A stretch of 51,000 bases of DNA from Chrysomallon squamiferum (GCA_012295275.1 CM022669.1:8613989-8664988), one strand, 5' to 3'. Positions 37,401-45,228 are shown, counted from the first letter of the stretch. The notes: a model not told the origin generated them from the letters alone. Numbers and translations are program-made.

Positions 37401-40400
37401 TTTTACGATGATTCGTTAAAGTGAATATTAGAAATTAACAGATTTTATCATAATTTACAGTTTAGAATTTTATTAATATTTGGTTTTAATTTTTTAATTT
37501 ATAATAGAAGTAATTCTGTAGTCAGTTTTGGTTTTAAATTTATAATAGAAATAATTCTGTTTTCATTTTTAAATGTATCCTAGAAATAATTCTATATTCA
37601 ATTTTAAATGAATAATAGAAATAATTCTATATTAGTTTTAGTTTTAATTTTATTTATAGAAGTAATTCTATATTCAGTTTTAAATTTATAATGTAATTCT
37701 GTATTTAGTTTTTGTTTTAAATTTATCATAGAATTAATTCCATATTCAGTTTAAAATTTATAATAGAAGTAATTCTGTATTCAGTCTTAAATTTATAATA
37801 GAAGTAAATCTTTACTCAATTTTAAAGTTATAAAAGAAGTAATCCTGTACTCAGTTTTACTTTTGAATTTATAACAGAAGTAATTCCGTATTCAGTTTTA
37901 AAGTTATAAAAGAAATAATTCTGTATTCAGTTTTAAATTTATCATAGAAGTAATTCTGTATTCACTTTTTATTTTAAATTTATTCTTTTGCTTAGAACGA
38001 TTTTGGTGATTTGGAAACAAGTTTCAACTCAACTATGCAATCAGCACCAAAGGAAAACGGCAACTTATTGACAGACGTCAGCCACTACACCAACCTTCCT
38101 TTCAAGAAGAAAAAAAGTCCACTCAGACTGGGCAAGAAGGTGTATGAGTTTTACAATGCTCCTGTGACTAAATTTTGGGCACACACGGTACTTACATCTT
38201 TTTATTTACTTCCAGTAGCCATCTTATTTCTAAATGTTTTGACATTCCATGCCATTTCCCAAGAGTTTTAAGTCAACACCTTTGGTGGATAAAGTCAAAA
38301 AAAAAAAAAAAAAAAAAAGATTTTTTTATTTAACTTGACTGAAATTTTTCTTTAGAAACGTGTACATATATATTGATGTTTAATGTTATTTACTCTTTTA
38401 GATGGCCTATTTATCATTCCTGATTTGTTTTGCATACTGTGTGCTGGCAGAGTTCAAAAGCAAACCCGAGTGGCCAGAGTATTATGTTATGATTTATATT
38501 TTGTCTCTTGCCTCAGAGAAAGTGCGACAGGTAACAACACTGTTTTGTTTGGTTAATGTATTTTAATGTAATGTAATATATATCATGATGCTTTATTTGA
38601 TATAGTAAGTTTACTGTAATATAGCATGTAATACAGTAACTATATCATGATGTATTATTTGATATAGTAAGTATGCTATAATGTATTGTGTAATACATTA
38701 GTATATTGTAATGTATTATGTAATGTACTAAATATACTGTAATGTATTATATAATATGGTAAGTGTACTATAATATATTATGTAATAAAATAATTATCCT
38801 GTCATTTATTATGTAATACAGTAAGTGTGCTATGATGTATTAGTAATTGTAGTAACTATACTATGTATCATATATTACATAATACAGTGAATATGCTGTG
38901 ATGTGTTATATAACACTGTAATTATTACATGATATGTTATACATGTTTCTACGGTACTACACTGTGAACTGTGTGGTGTTTTGATATCACGGCTCTGTTG
39001 TGTTACAGATTCTAGCCTCAGAACCGAACAAGATGTCTCTGAAACTGCAGGTGTACATCAGTGAACTGTGGAATATCTGGGACACTCTGGCTATCACGTT
39101 GTTTGCCACTGGGGTGGCACTCAGACTTTATACACCCACTGAGGAAGCCGGTCGCATCACCTACACAGTCGACATCGTTTTCTGGTTCATTCGAATACTT
39201 GAGATTCTCAGTGTCAACAAATATTTAGGTCCATACGTTAAAATTATAGGAAAACTGGTAAATTTCTTTTTAATAAATTTATTTACTTCGTTTTCGGGTG
39301 TATTGAGACCATAATCTATCTATCTATCTCTCTCTCTCTGTCTCTCTCTCTCTCATTCATTCATTACTGTTGTTGTAATTGAGATAATTGACGTATTTCA
39401 TTATAATACTGTTTTATTACATTTCAGATAGTTGACATGGCATATTTCATTATAATACTGTTTTATTACATTTCAGATAGTTCATAGATAAGTTGATTTC
39501 AGATAGTTGACATGACATATTTCATTACAATCCTGTTTTATTTTTCAGATATTACATTTCAGATAGTTGACATGACATATTTCATTATAATCCTCCTGTT
39601 TTATTATATTTCATTATAATACTGTTTTATTACATTTCAGATAGTTGACATGGCATATTTCATTACAATCCTGTTTTATTACATTTCAGATAGTTGACAT
39701 GGCATATTTCATTACAATCCTGTTTTATTACATTTCAGATAGTTGACATGGCATATTTCATTACAATCCTGTTTTATTACATTACAATCCTGTTTTATTA
39801 CATTTCAGATAGTTGACATGGCATATTTCATTATAATCCTGTTTCATTACATTTCAGATAGTTGACATGGCATATTTCATTATAATCCTGTTCATTGTTG
39901 TGACAAGTTTTGGAATTGTCCGCAATCCATACAAAACAATGGCAAGCATCTGGAGTGGTCTTTAGTGTTGAGAAACGTGTGGTTCTATCCTTACTGGATG
40001 ATCTACGGTGAACTGTTTGCAGAAGAAATCGATCGTAAGTTTTTATTCCTTTGCATTAGTGAGAGACATCTTAGCTGTTCTGTTAAAATAAATGTATCTA
40101 TCTTAAAACATAATGTGTTCATGTTATTGTGTATCTTTTAAAGTATTTCTGTTACTTATATATTACAAATGCTGTATATCTGTTTTAAAACATTTTTGTT
40201 TCTCTATGTGAAGATGGTGTAAACATTTGTTTCTGCAGCCTGTGAAGATCCAAACAAAGAGTGTGTGTATGGTTCGTGGGTGGCCCCAGCTCTCATGTGT
40301 TTGTACCTGCTAGTAGCAAATATTCTAATGGTCAACCTGCTCATAGCAAGATTCAAGTAAGTGTCTTTTTTTAAAAACTGTAACCAAACACTTATTATCA

Positions 40401-42788
40401 ATATTTATGATACTTCCTTTCCTTCTCTCCCTGTTTTCTGATTTTTTTTGTGTGTGTGTGTGCAGTTTATATTTTTGATGTTGTTATTTTCAAACAGCGC
40501 AACGTTTATCCGAAACAATGCCAACTCAATGGAGATCTGGAAGTTTCAGAGATACCAGCTGATACAAGAGTATGAGATGCGGCCGATTCTTCCCCCACCC
40601 CTCATCATGGTGAGTCATGTGTACCTGATACTGCGGTACATCAAACGAAGGTGTCAGGGAAAACGAGATCTGTTTGACAACGGACTAAGTGAGTTCAATT
40701 AATTTTTTAATTTAATTTTTTTTTTTTTTTTTTTTTTTTTTTTGTAGTGTCATACAAGTGATATATTTAGAAAAACTAATTAATCTGTTAAAAGTATTTA
40801 TAATTACAAATAATAGCGCTAACAAGCATTTTATAGTTAGCGTAATATGATTTTATATATATATATATATATATAAATTTTAAAAAATTCTAGTAAAGTT
40901 CATAAAATACTGTATATGGTAAAACATTGTGTCTACATTGACTGCAAAATATGTTTCAGTTTGTATTATTTAAATGTGAAATGTGATTCAGTGTATTATT
41001 TAAATTCAAAACATGTTTCAGTGTGTACTATTCAAATGTGAAACATGATTCAGTGTGTATTATTTAAATGTTTCTGTGTGTATTATTTAAATGTTTCTGT
41101 GGGTATTATTTAAAAGCATCATACTCTGTTTATATGACAAGTTAATGTTTCAGAGCTGTTCCTGTCACATGAAGACACAGAGAAACTGCACGACTTCGAA
41201 GAAGAGTGTGTGGAAGATTATTTTAGAGAAAAAGAAAACAAATTTCAGTCATCATCCGAGGAACGAATTCGAATCATCAACGAAAGGTTTGTTCACTCGT
41301 TCACATCAGTTTAATAAACAATGATTAAAAAGAGGTTGAAACTGTTTGCTTCGAGATGTGTTTATAAATACTTAAGATGTATCGATGTATCAGTTTGTAA
41401 ATGTGTTTGCAGGGTTGAGAACATGTCAATGAGGGTGGATGACATAAATCAGAAGGAGAACACAATCAAGATGTCGCTGCAGACAGTGGACTTCAGACTG
41501 GGCCGACTGGAGGAGATAGCTCAGCAAACGCAGGAGAGTGTGTACCTCATACAGACGTTTTTGTCGCATCACGACTCGAGCTCTCGCTTCAGCACATTCC
41601 AGGACAGCCACCAGTCGTACGATTCAGTTATCACTGAGGGAAGTGGCCTGCAGCAAGGTGAGGACAGGTCAGAGAGCAGAAGTGTGGAGAACTTGCCCGA
41701 CTCGACTCTCCTCATAAACAATTCTCCATCGCCAGTTCTCGTTCACTCCAAGAGACCAGTCGAGCAAGAGCAAATAGAAAAAGTTCACCAACTACTCGCG
41801 TGGTCGCCACCTCAGTGGCTGCAGCTTTTCGTCAGAGCCTCTGTCTTCTGCAGAGCAGACATCCAGCAAAGACAAAAACGTTGTTGTGGTAGCTGGGTCA
41901 AACACCAGCGTGCACGTTCCCGTACTAGGACTCGGTGGGAGGATTGCATCGGTGGAGAAGAAGATTCCACTGCTACAACGACGACACGGTCCACTGTTGT
42001 CTTCCATTAAGATCCGCCGCGGGAGACAGGCGGAGAGACTGAAGACGCCCAGCTTCGTTCGTTTTGCAGACACCATTTTACCATCAGCAGCAGACTTGAT
42101 TGCCGGAGCAGAAACTGATGCAATATTCACAATCGTCAAACTGCCATCGGACACATTAACCTGCACACAGAAACCAGCATCATTAGATTTAGCACCGCAG
42201 CAGCAGCAGCAGTCTCTAGGCACTGTGAGAAATGAAACCGCAGCTACTCCAATATCACCCGAGGTTTTGCCTCTGAGTCCACCTCACCCACTTCCCGCAG
42301 TGACCACGTTCTCCAGCAGCTCCATTTCCGACTCCATCCCGCAGTCTGCAGTCAAAGACCTGTCGGCCATCCTCGTCCCTTTCCACGCCGAGTACACCAC
42401 CATCACTGACGAGATTGACACGTCCTGCATGGTCGACCGCAGTCCGGTGAGAAGTCCCGTGTCCAGCAACATATTCTTCTCGGAGAGTTTCCACGACCCT
42501 CGGACTGGCACGGAGACTCCAGCGTGTCGCAGCGAGAAGGAGCTGCTGAGGCAGGCCGAGGAGATGGAGCACAGGAAGATGGAGAAGGTGATTCGACACC
42601 GACTCAGGCAGATCTCGCTGGACGACAGCGACAACCTCTCCGACATCGCCATGGTTGCAGCGGAGATGGCGTCCTCGGACGACAAGAACAGTCACGATGA
42701 CGATGAAGATTTGGAGGAAGACGAAACACCGTCGTTCCCAGAGATCACCATTTCCACCTCTTCCCCTGATCAGCAGTCACAGTGTTAG
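24098..42788 (+). CDS. TRPM-family cation channel gene (25 exons, 5' start not found)
   Basis: About 1,615 codons are recoverable, close to the usual length of TRPM1/3. Order (residues counted from the first exon found): SQRSW leader, CCCGR and the MHR homology region (about 1-760, with [30 protein letters not shown] and [19 protein letters not shown]); S1-S6 (about 815-1050); pore with [11 protein letters not shown] box WKFQRYQL (about 1069); coiled coil [14 protein letters not shown] (about 1158-1215); Ser/Thr/Pro-rich tail ending SQC. No alpha-kinase domain is visible, unlike TRPM6/7. Such proteins form tetrameric Ca/Mg/Na-permeable plasma-membrane channels (family knowledge). All splice phases match once three single-base indels are allowed for, in the exons at 27896, 39858 and 41413. 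The start codon must lie upstream of 24098, perhaps in 7750-7854. Confidence 0.95.
24196..24790. repeat. 48-bp minisatellite abutting the TRPM N-terminal exon
   Basis: Units contain TTTAACATTTATACCAGTTT, GTATTTTACATTCATACTAG and GAGTTTTA. The first, diverged unit overlaps the 3' end of the exon (TTTTACCAGTTTGAG), so the candidate donor is part of the repeat. Units decay to shorter TTTTTATTTTACATTTATAC forms after about 24530. Confidence 0.93.
24791..26104. other. TRPM intron
   Basis: AT-rich, with a (CA)n run at about 25374-25407, a poly-T run near 25638-25658 and a perfect CRE word TGACGTCA at 26076-26083, just before the next exon. No exon was seen. Confidence 0.6.
26105..26291 (+). CDS. 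TRPM exon: CCCGR to [11 protein letters not shown]
   Basis: The acceptor AACCCTGTAG ends at 26104 and the donor is GTATCT. One base completes a split codon, then [20 protein letters not shown], a Gly-rich insert ([12 protein letters not shown]) and [20 protein letters not shown]. This corresponds to the HRCCCGR...KHTQLSPTDAFGTIEFQGG region of TRPM3. The Gly-rich insert replaces the longer vertebrate linker. Confidence 0.9.
26434..26650 (+). CDS. TRPM exon: MHR1 core ([10 protein letters not shown])
   Basis: The acceptor TTTCAG ends at 26433 and the donor is GTTATT (phase 1). It encodes [20 protein letters not shown] and [17 protein letters not shown] through [18 protein letters not shown], the most conserved part of the TRPM homology region. 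Confidence 0.96.
26665..26835. repeat. Short minisatellite after a donor
   Basis: Four imperfect units of the type TATGTGACTACACTTACATTG, starting about 15 bases past the donor at 26651. Confidence 0.8.
26836..27323. other. TRPM intron
   Basis: AT-rich with a poly-T run near 26941-26960. Nothing else was recognised. Confidence 0.6.
27324..27448 (+). CDS. TRPM exon: [13 protein letters not shown] segment
   Basis: The acceptor ATATTCCAG ends at 27323 and the donor is GTGAGT. It encodes [20 protein letters not shown] and [19 protein letters not shown] then RD, colinear with TRPM3 HVGDALKD...[19 protein letters not shown]. Confidence 0.96.
27896..28068 (+). CDS. TRPM exon: [10 protein letters not shown] segment, with a +1 frameshift
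   Basis: The acceptor TTTTACAG ends at 27895 and the donor is GTAAGT at 28069. It reads [20 protein letters not shown] then [20 protein letters not shown]. At 28019 one extra base throws the frame to a TGA at 28034-28036. Skipping one base restores [16 protein letters not shown], colinear with LRRQLEKHISLQKINT of TRPM3. It also gives exactly the phase 1 end that the next exon needs. A sequence error or a real disabling indel are both possible. Confidence 0.9.
28231..28414 (+). CDS. TRPM exon: [14 protein letters not shown] segment
   Basis: The acceptor TTTCTTTCAG ends at 28230 and the donor is GTACGT (phase 2). It encodes [20 protein letters not shown] then [20 protein letters not shown] and [12 protein letters not shown]. 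Noticeably GC-richer than the previous exon. Confidence 0.96.
28532..28655 (+). CDS. TRPM exon: [15 protein letters not shown] segment
   Basis: The acceptor GATTTCAG ends at 28531 and the donor is GTTAGT. It encodes [20 protein letters not shown] and [13 protein letters not shown], matching ESLRDQLLVTIQKTF...LMECMKKKEL of TRPM3. Confidence 0.95.
28876..28945 (+). CDS. TRPM exon: [14 protein letters not shown] segment
   Basis: A 70-base exon with acceptor GTTTCAG and donor GTTGGC (phase 1). It reads [20 protein letters not shown] then LLKG, nearly identical to TRPM3. Confidence 0.96.
28982..29998. repeat. 60-bp minisatellite carrying branch-point and donor words
   Basis: About 17 units. Each contains TGTACTAACACT (the word TACTAAC), and most contain AAGTGAGTTG (GTGAGT), followed by AAAATGTCCTACAAG. 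The array fills the intron from just after the donor at 28946 to about 45 bases before the next exon. Central units are nearly identical, which suggests recent expansion. Confidence 0.97.
30042..30142 (+). CDS. TRPM exon: [10 protein letters not shown] segment
   Basis: A T-tract with TTAG (30041) and the donor GTAAGA. It encodes [20 protein letters not shown] then [14 protein letters not shown], as in TRPM3/7. Confidence 0.96.
30274..30408 (+). CDS. TRPM exon: [21 protein letters not shown] segment
   Basis: The acceptor TTTACTCACAG ends at 30273 and the donor is GTAAGT at 30409. 45 codons in phase 0 read [20 protein letters not shown], then [20 protein letters not shown] and ELYNT. One of the best conserved TRPM segments. 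Confidence 0.97.
30409..30850. repeat. 31-bp minisatellite that multiplies the 5' splice site
   Basis: The true donor and the bases after it (GTAAGTCATTTCTCATAAAT) are the first, diverged unit. About 13 units of GTAAGTCATTTTACATAAAT plus GCATAACTGCA follow, and nearly all keep GTAAGT intact. The last two units are diverged. Confidence 0.97.
30981..31031 (+). CDS. TRPM exon: short [14 protein letters not shown] exon
   Basis: A 51-base, 17-codon exon in phase 0 ([17 protein letters not shown]). Acceptor TTTTTCTAG (30980), donor GTTAGT. It matches RHGPSNTLYHLVRDVKK. Confidence 0.95.
31032..31615. repeat. 50-bp minisatellite starting at a donor
   Basis: The first unit begins exactly at the donor (GTTAGTAACATTTCAAGTAG). 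Later units read ACAGTAACAAGAATATTTCA, AGTAGGAGAGATTTAAGACC and AGAATACTCG. About 11 units. Confidence 0.95.
31886..32017 (+). CDS. TRPM exon: [15 protein letters not shown] segment
   Basis: The acceptor CCTGTTTCAG ends at 31885 and the donor is GTGAGA. 44 codons in phase 0 read [20 protein letters not shown] then [20 protein letters not shown]. Matches [20 protein letters not shown] of TRPM3. Confidence 0.95.
32018..33151. other. TRPM intron
   Basis: AT-rich with poly-T and TTTATTTT simple sequence. Three diverged units around TCTACATGTTGATATCCAAG and CATGACTTACTGATT lie at about 32990-33130, directly before the microexon. Confidence 0.6.
33152..33166 (+). CDS. Candidate 15-base TRPM microexon (QPEHE)
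   Basis: TTTGCCTTTTATAG (33151), then CAACCTGAACATGAG, then the donor GTATGC. Five codons in phase 0 at both ends, so it can be included or skipped without changing frame. It lies in the linker between MHR segments where vertebrate TRPMs show alternative splicing and variable length. It is supported only by splice signals and phase. Confidence 0.5.
33167..34015. other. TRPM intron
   Basis: AT-rich, with a poly-T run at about 33681-33699 and a poly-A run at about 33811-33839. No exon was seen. Confidence 0.6.
34016..34201 (+). CDS. TRPM exon: [20 protein letters not shown] segment
   Basis: The acceptor CTAACTCAG ends at 34015 and the donor is GTAGAT. 62 codons in phase 0. A lineage-specific linker ([20 protein letters not shown]) leads to [20 protein letters not shown] and [10 protein letters not shown], which is strongly conserved. 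Confidence 0.95.
34305..35179. repeat. 35-bp minisatellite that multiplies the 3' splice site
   Basis: About 22 units of the form GGCAGGCGCTGATGTTATTT then TTGTGTTATTTTGT. Each presents a T-rich tract, GCAG and CGCTGATG. The true acceptor TTTGCAG plus the exon start TCGCTGATGG is the final unit. Early units are more diverged. Confidence 0.96.
35180..35277 (+). CDS. TRPM exon: [12 protein letters not shown] segment
   Basis: Acceptor TTTGCAG (35179), donor GTAAAC, phase 2 end. It encodes [20 protein letters not shown] then [12 protein letters not shown], matching ALVACKLCKAMAHEA. GC-rich exon. Its first nine bases are shared with the upstream array. Confidence 0.95.
35370..35598 (+). CDS. TRPM exon: [15 protein letters not shown] segment
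   Basis: Acceptor CACCTCGCAG, donor GTGAAA. It encodes [20 protein letters not shown], then [20 protein letters not shown] and [20 protein letters not shown]. Matches LAVELLDQSY...[15 protein letters not shown]...LLTDMWMGRLRMRKN of TRPM3. GC-rich third positions. Confidence 0.97.
35599..36686. other. TRPM intron
   Basis: Poly-T and poly-A, then a loose repeat of AACATTTATTGTGTGTTTA units at about 35690-35910. The rest is AT-rich with no exon seen. Confidence 0.6.
36687..36848 (+). CDS. TRPM exon: pre-S1 acidic segment, alternative donor possible
   Basis: The acceptor TTAATTACAG ends at 36686. It reads [20 protein letters not shown] then the acidic [20 protein letters not shown]. Two phase-0 donors are available, GTGATT at 36849 and GTAGGT at 36858; the second adds VIE. 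Both are weak, so the true edge is undecided. Corresponds to [20 protein letters not shown] and the acidic linker of TRPM3. Confidence 0.85.
37440..37985. repeat. About 35-bp diverged minisatellite before an acceptor
   Basis: Some 14 units around TTTAAATTTATAATAGAAGT and AATTCTGTATTCAG. Units end in TTCTGTATTCAG, an acceptor-like word. The array runs to within about 10 bases of the true acceptor TTTTGCTTAG at 37995. Confidence 0.88.
37996..38187 (+). CDS. TRPM exon: [12 protein letters not shown], start of S1
   Basis: Acceptor TTTTGCTTAG (37995), donor GTACTT. 64 codons in phase 0. A variable linker ([16 protein letters not shown]) and a basic [20 protein letters not shown] lead to VTKFWAHT at the S1 entry. 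Matches RKIYEFYNAPIVKFWFYT. Confidence 0.94.
38402..38530 (+). CDS. TRPM exon: S1-S2
   Basis: Acceptor TACTCTTTTAG (38401), donor GTAACA. 43 codons. [18 protein letters not shown] is S1, [18 protein letters not shown] is S2. Conserved EKVRQI at the S2 end (EKMREI in TRPM3). Confidence 0.95.
38560..38950. repeat. Diverged minisatellite with repeated GTAAGT
   Basis: Units around TATTATGTAATACAGTAAGT and ATACTATAATG, starting about 30 bases past the donor at 38531. CAGTAAGT and TAGTAAGT recur. More diverged than the other arrays. Confidence 0.8.
39009..39257 (+). CDS. TRPM exon: S3-S4 and start of S5
   Basis: Acceptor TTGTGTTACAG (39008), donor GTAAAT. 83 codons. [21 protein letters not shown]3 [21 protein letters not shown]4 [19 protein letters not shown] and then [16 protein letters not shown], which is [16 protein letters not shown] in TRPM3. 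Confidence 0.97.
39410..39857. repeat. 49-bp minisatellite built from acceptor plus exon start
   Basis: Units of ATAGTTGACATGGCATATTT, CATTACAATCCTG and TTTTATTACATTTCAG. Each is an exact or near-exact copy of the acceptor together with the first 33 or so bases of the exon at 39858. About eight copies, some truncated. Confidence 0.97.
39858..40034 (+). CDS. TRPM exon: S5 and pore, with a -1 frameshift
   Basis: The acceptor ACATTTCAG ends at 39857 and the donor is GTAAGT (phase 1). S5 is [20 protein letters not shown]. Unshifted, the frame ends at TAG 39963-39965. One base appears missing near 39921 (CCGCAATCC). From there the conserved frame runs through [20 protein letters not shown] and ELFAEEID, which contains the pore helix and the PYWMIYGE selectivity region with its acidic Glu. 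It is the terminal copy of the upstream 49-bp array. Confidence 0.92.
40239..40356 (+). CDS. TRPM exon: outer pore and S6
   Basis: Acceptor GTTTCTGCAG (40238), donor GTAAGT (phase 2). [20 protein letters not shown] (two Cys flanking the outer pore loop), then [20 protein letters not shown]6 matches [17 protein letters not shown] except for Arg in place of Val before the FN pair. Confidence 0.96.
40498..40688 (+). CDS. TRPM exon: TRP box
   Basis: Acceptor TTCAAACAG (40497), donor GTGAGT (phase 1). [40 protein letters not shown], then [27 protein letters not shown] is the TRPM TRP-box signature after S6. An earlier GTGAGT at 40610 is in phase but would remove the conserved SHVY segment. Confidence 0.96.
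40930..41110. repeat. About 40-bp minisatellite of acceptor-like units
   Basis: Units of ATGTTTCAGTGTGTATTATT and TAAATGTGAAAC. ATGTTTCAG also forms the true acceptor at 41145-41153. About five copies. Confidence 0.85.
41154..41286 (+). CDS. TRPM exon: [17 protein letters not shown] segment
   Basis: Acceptor AATGTTTCAG, donor GTTTGT (phase 2). [20 protein letters not shown] then [20 protein letters not shown] and IINE. Matches [20 protein letters not shown] and SNDERIRVTSERVE of TRPM3. Confidence 0.96.
41413..42788 (+). CDS. TRPM last exon: coiled coil and tail, with a +1 frameshift
   Basis: Acceptor GTGTTTGCAG (41412). [20 protein letters not shown] and [20 protein letters not shown] form the assembly coiled coil. 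A low-complexity Ser/Thr tail follows. The first frame would stop at about 42010 after an implausible Arg-rich stretch. A five-A run at 41778-41782 with one base too many explains the change to the frame that stays open to TAG 42786-42788 ([20 protein letters not shown] onward). That tail has poly-Gln, [17 protein letters not shown], a basic/acidic helix ([20 protein letters not shown]) and an acidic end. No kinase domain. Confidence 0.88.
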
Positions 42789-42794
42789 TTCTAA

Positions 42795-43265
42795 ACACTC
42801 ACACATACATATATTAACTTTACCTAAACACATACAGTAACTTTACCTAAACACATACTTTAACTTTACCTAAACACATACATTAACTTTACGTAAACAC
42901 ATACATTAACTTTACATAAACACCTTCATTAACTTTACTTAAACATATACATTATCTTTACTTAAACACATACATTAACTTTACTTAAACACATACATTA
43001 TCTTTATTTAAACATATACATTCATTTTACCTAAACACATACATTCACTTTACCTAAACACATACATTAACTTTACCTAAACACTTACATTAACTTTACC
43101 CAAACACATACATTAACTTTACCGAAACACATACATTAACTTCACCTAAACACATACATTAACTTTACACACGCACACACACACACACACACACATACAT
43201 ACATTAACTTTACACAAACACACATGCACACACATTAACTTTACACAAACACATACATATATGAA
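42795..43265. repeat. 23-24 bp minisatellite right after the stop codon
   Basis: About 18 units of CCTAAACACATACATTAACT plus TTA, starting within about 15 bases of the TRPM stop and passing into CA-rich sequence near 43170. Confidence 0.93.
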
Positions 43266-45111
43266 CTTTAACCACTCTCACACACACATATATTTACACC
43301 CACACGCATATATACTGTTCAGATGATAAAATAGATATTTGGTGAGATGATAGTGAAATGATGAAACAAAACTGAAGAGGTTACGAAACAGATGAGGAAA
43401 TACATACCATATGGTGAGGTATCAGGTGAGATTAAGAAATAGATACGTACACATGTGATGAATTAGTTGCTTATCTCTACAATAACATTCTAAGTATCTT
43501 AAAATTCGGTTTTCCTTTAATTATTTTAATTTTAGTCTTTGATACTTTTCTATTTTAATGGAATTTTGGTGCATTTTATTTGTAGTTTTAACCAGTTAAT
43601 AATACAAGTGTTCAGTGTGAAGTGTCTGGTCAGAGTGCTGGTTTTTAATCTGTCTGTAGCTTTGTTCACTTTTCTGTTTATCACTGAGAAAGTGAAGTGT
43701 TTTATAGAAACAACAGTACAGACGTTAAATCAAATCATCTTTTATTTTATTTACATTTTTTACAAGCAAGTAAAACATTAGAAGTATTTATTTGTAGTTG
43801 TATACAATATTTACCTACAACTAACTTTATAAAATAGCTTATTTATTTTTGACATATTTTAATTTTATTCTTTTGTATTTATTTTTGTTTATGTGCAATC
43901 ATTTACAATGTACAGTTTAGTTAGTTATGTATTCTTGGTTATTCAGATATAAGGTGACATGTCAAAAGCTTTTTTAAAATATTATCTTTTAACATTTTCT
44001 TTAACACCATTAAAACTAGTCATATTTATAACAAATCAAATTAATTTTCACAAAATAGTAATTTTTTTATTAGTATTTGTATATCACTTACATAGAACAA
44101 ATTTTGTTGAGAAGTTTCTTCTCATTTATTTTTCATTTAATTGTTTAATGTAATGGTGTGGTTGTAATATTAACAGGACAACATATGTTAAAAATGTCCA
44201 GAATATATCACATTTTACACATGTGACTAACTTTGTGTTACCTAACTTTATGCATTCTTTTTACAAAACACTTCTTATAGTTAAATATTTTTGAGTTTGA
44301 TAATTTATGTTTACTACACAGATATATTTTATAATGTATACATGTATGCATGATACTGTTAATCAAAGTCAGGTTTGACATAATTGCTCTGTTTCAGACT
44401 TTGTCTCTAGTTGAGATTTCTCTGTTCACCCTAAACTATAAGTGACTTTATTTCATTCTCAAAACCATATCTTAACAAAATCAGTTAAATATCAGTTACT
44501 AAAATTTTTTGTCTGTGTGTGTGTGGGGGTGGGTGGGTGTCTGTGTGTGTGAATTTAATAGAAGCTTTGCACATAGTATACAAGAGACTAACATTATATA
44601 AAATCACTGTGATAATTCACTGGATTTACTGATGTTTGGTAATGGAGTATATAATTATCAGGATTAATGTGAAGTGTTCAGAAAACTTGTTTATCGTTCA
44701 GGTGTGTTTTAAAAAAAAAAAAATGCACAAATAAATTTAATATTTTTGGTGATATTTAATCTTTGAATGTTAATTTTAATTTTTATAATTAAACTGAGTG
44801 AGTAGTTATAATTGTTTCTTTTATAGATTTAAGGCTGACAAGATTATATATATATATAAAAATTGAAAAAGAAGGTTGGTGCTAACAATGAATTCCTACA
44901 GAATATGAGGTGTTAATAAATATTTTAATTTTTTCATAAAACGAATGTGTTGTGTCTGGATTCATTGGTTGTTGTTCTTTTAAACAGATATTTTTGATCA
45001 ACATTCTGCTCATGAAAATTTATAAAATCTAAACTGGATGATCTATGTATGTACAGACAATGTAAGAGAACTGTTTAATTTTCTTTAAGAAAAAAAATAA
45101 CAAGAAATCTG

Positions 45112-45117
45112 AATAAA
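45112..45117 (+). terminator. Candidate polyadenylation signal AATAAA
   Basis: Last of three AATAAA words (44730, 44915, 45112) in the presumed 3'UTR. No downstream GU-rich element is decisive. Confidence 0.3.
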
Positions 45118-45218
45118 CTGCTATCATAATACAAGTTTTTGCTGTTTATTATTATTTTTTTTATATTTATTATTATTATTATTATTTTTTGTATATATAG
45201 AATTCCTTTTCTTTGTTA

Positions 45219-45228
<10 letters not shown>

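Larger units (their letters stand above)
42789..45135 (+). other. Probable TRPM 3'UTR
   Basis: AT-rich, no further exon seen. Begins with a 23-bp array (below). Candidate AATAAA signals at 44730-44735, 44915-44920 and 45112-45117; which is used is unknown. Confidence 0.5.

Noticed and set aside
41413-42010. Stop near 42010 as the true TRPM end
   Set aside because: The last part is an Arg/Thr-rich out-of-frame reading. The alternative frame continues with protein-like sequence to 42788, and one extra A explains the switch.
42255-42695. Minus-strand frames of 133-146 codons
   Set aside because: They are antisense shadows of the GC-rich TRPM last exon; no splice sites or recognisable content.
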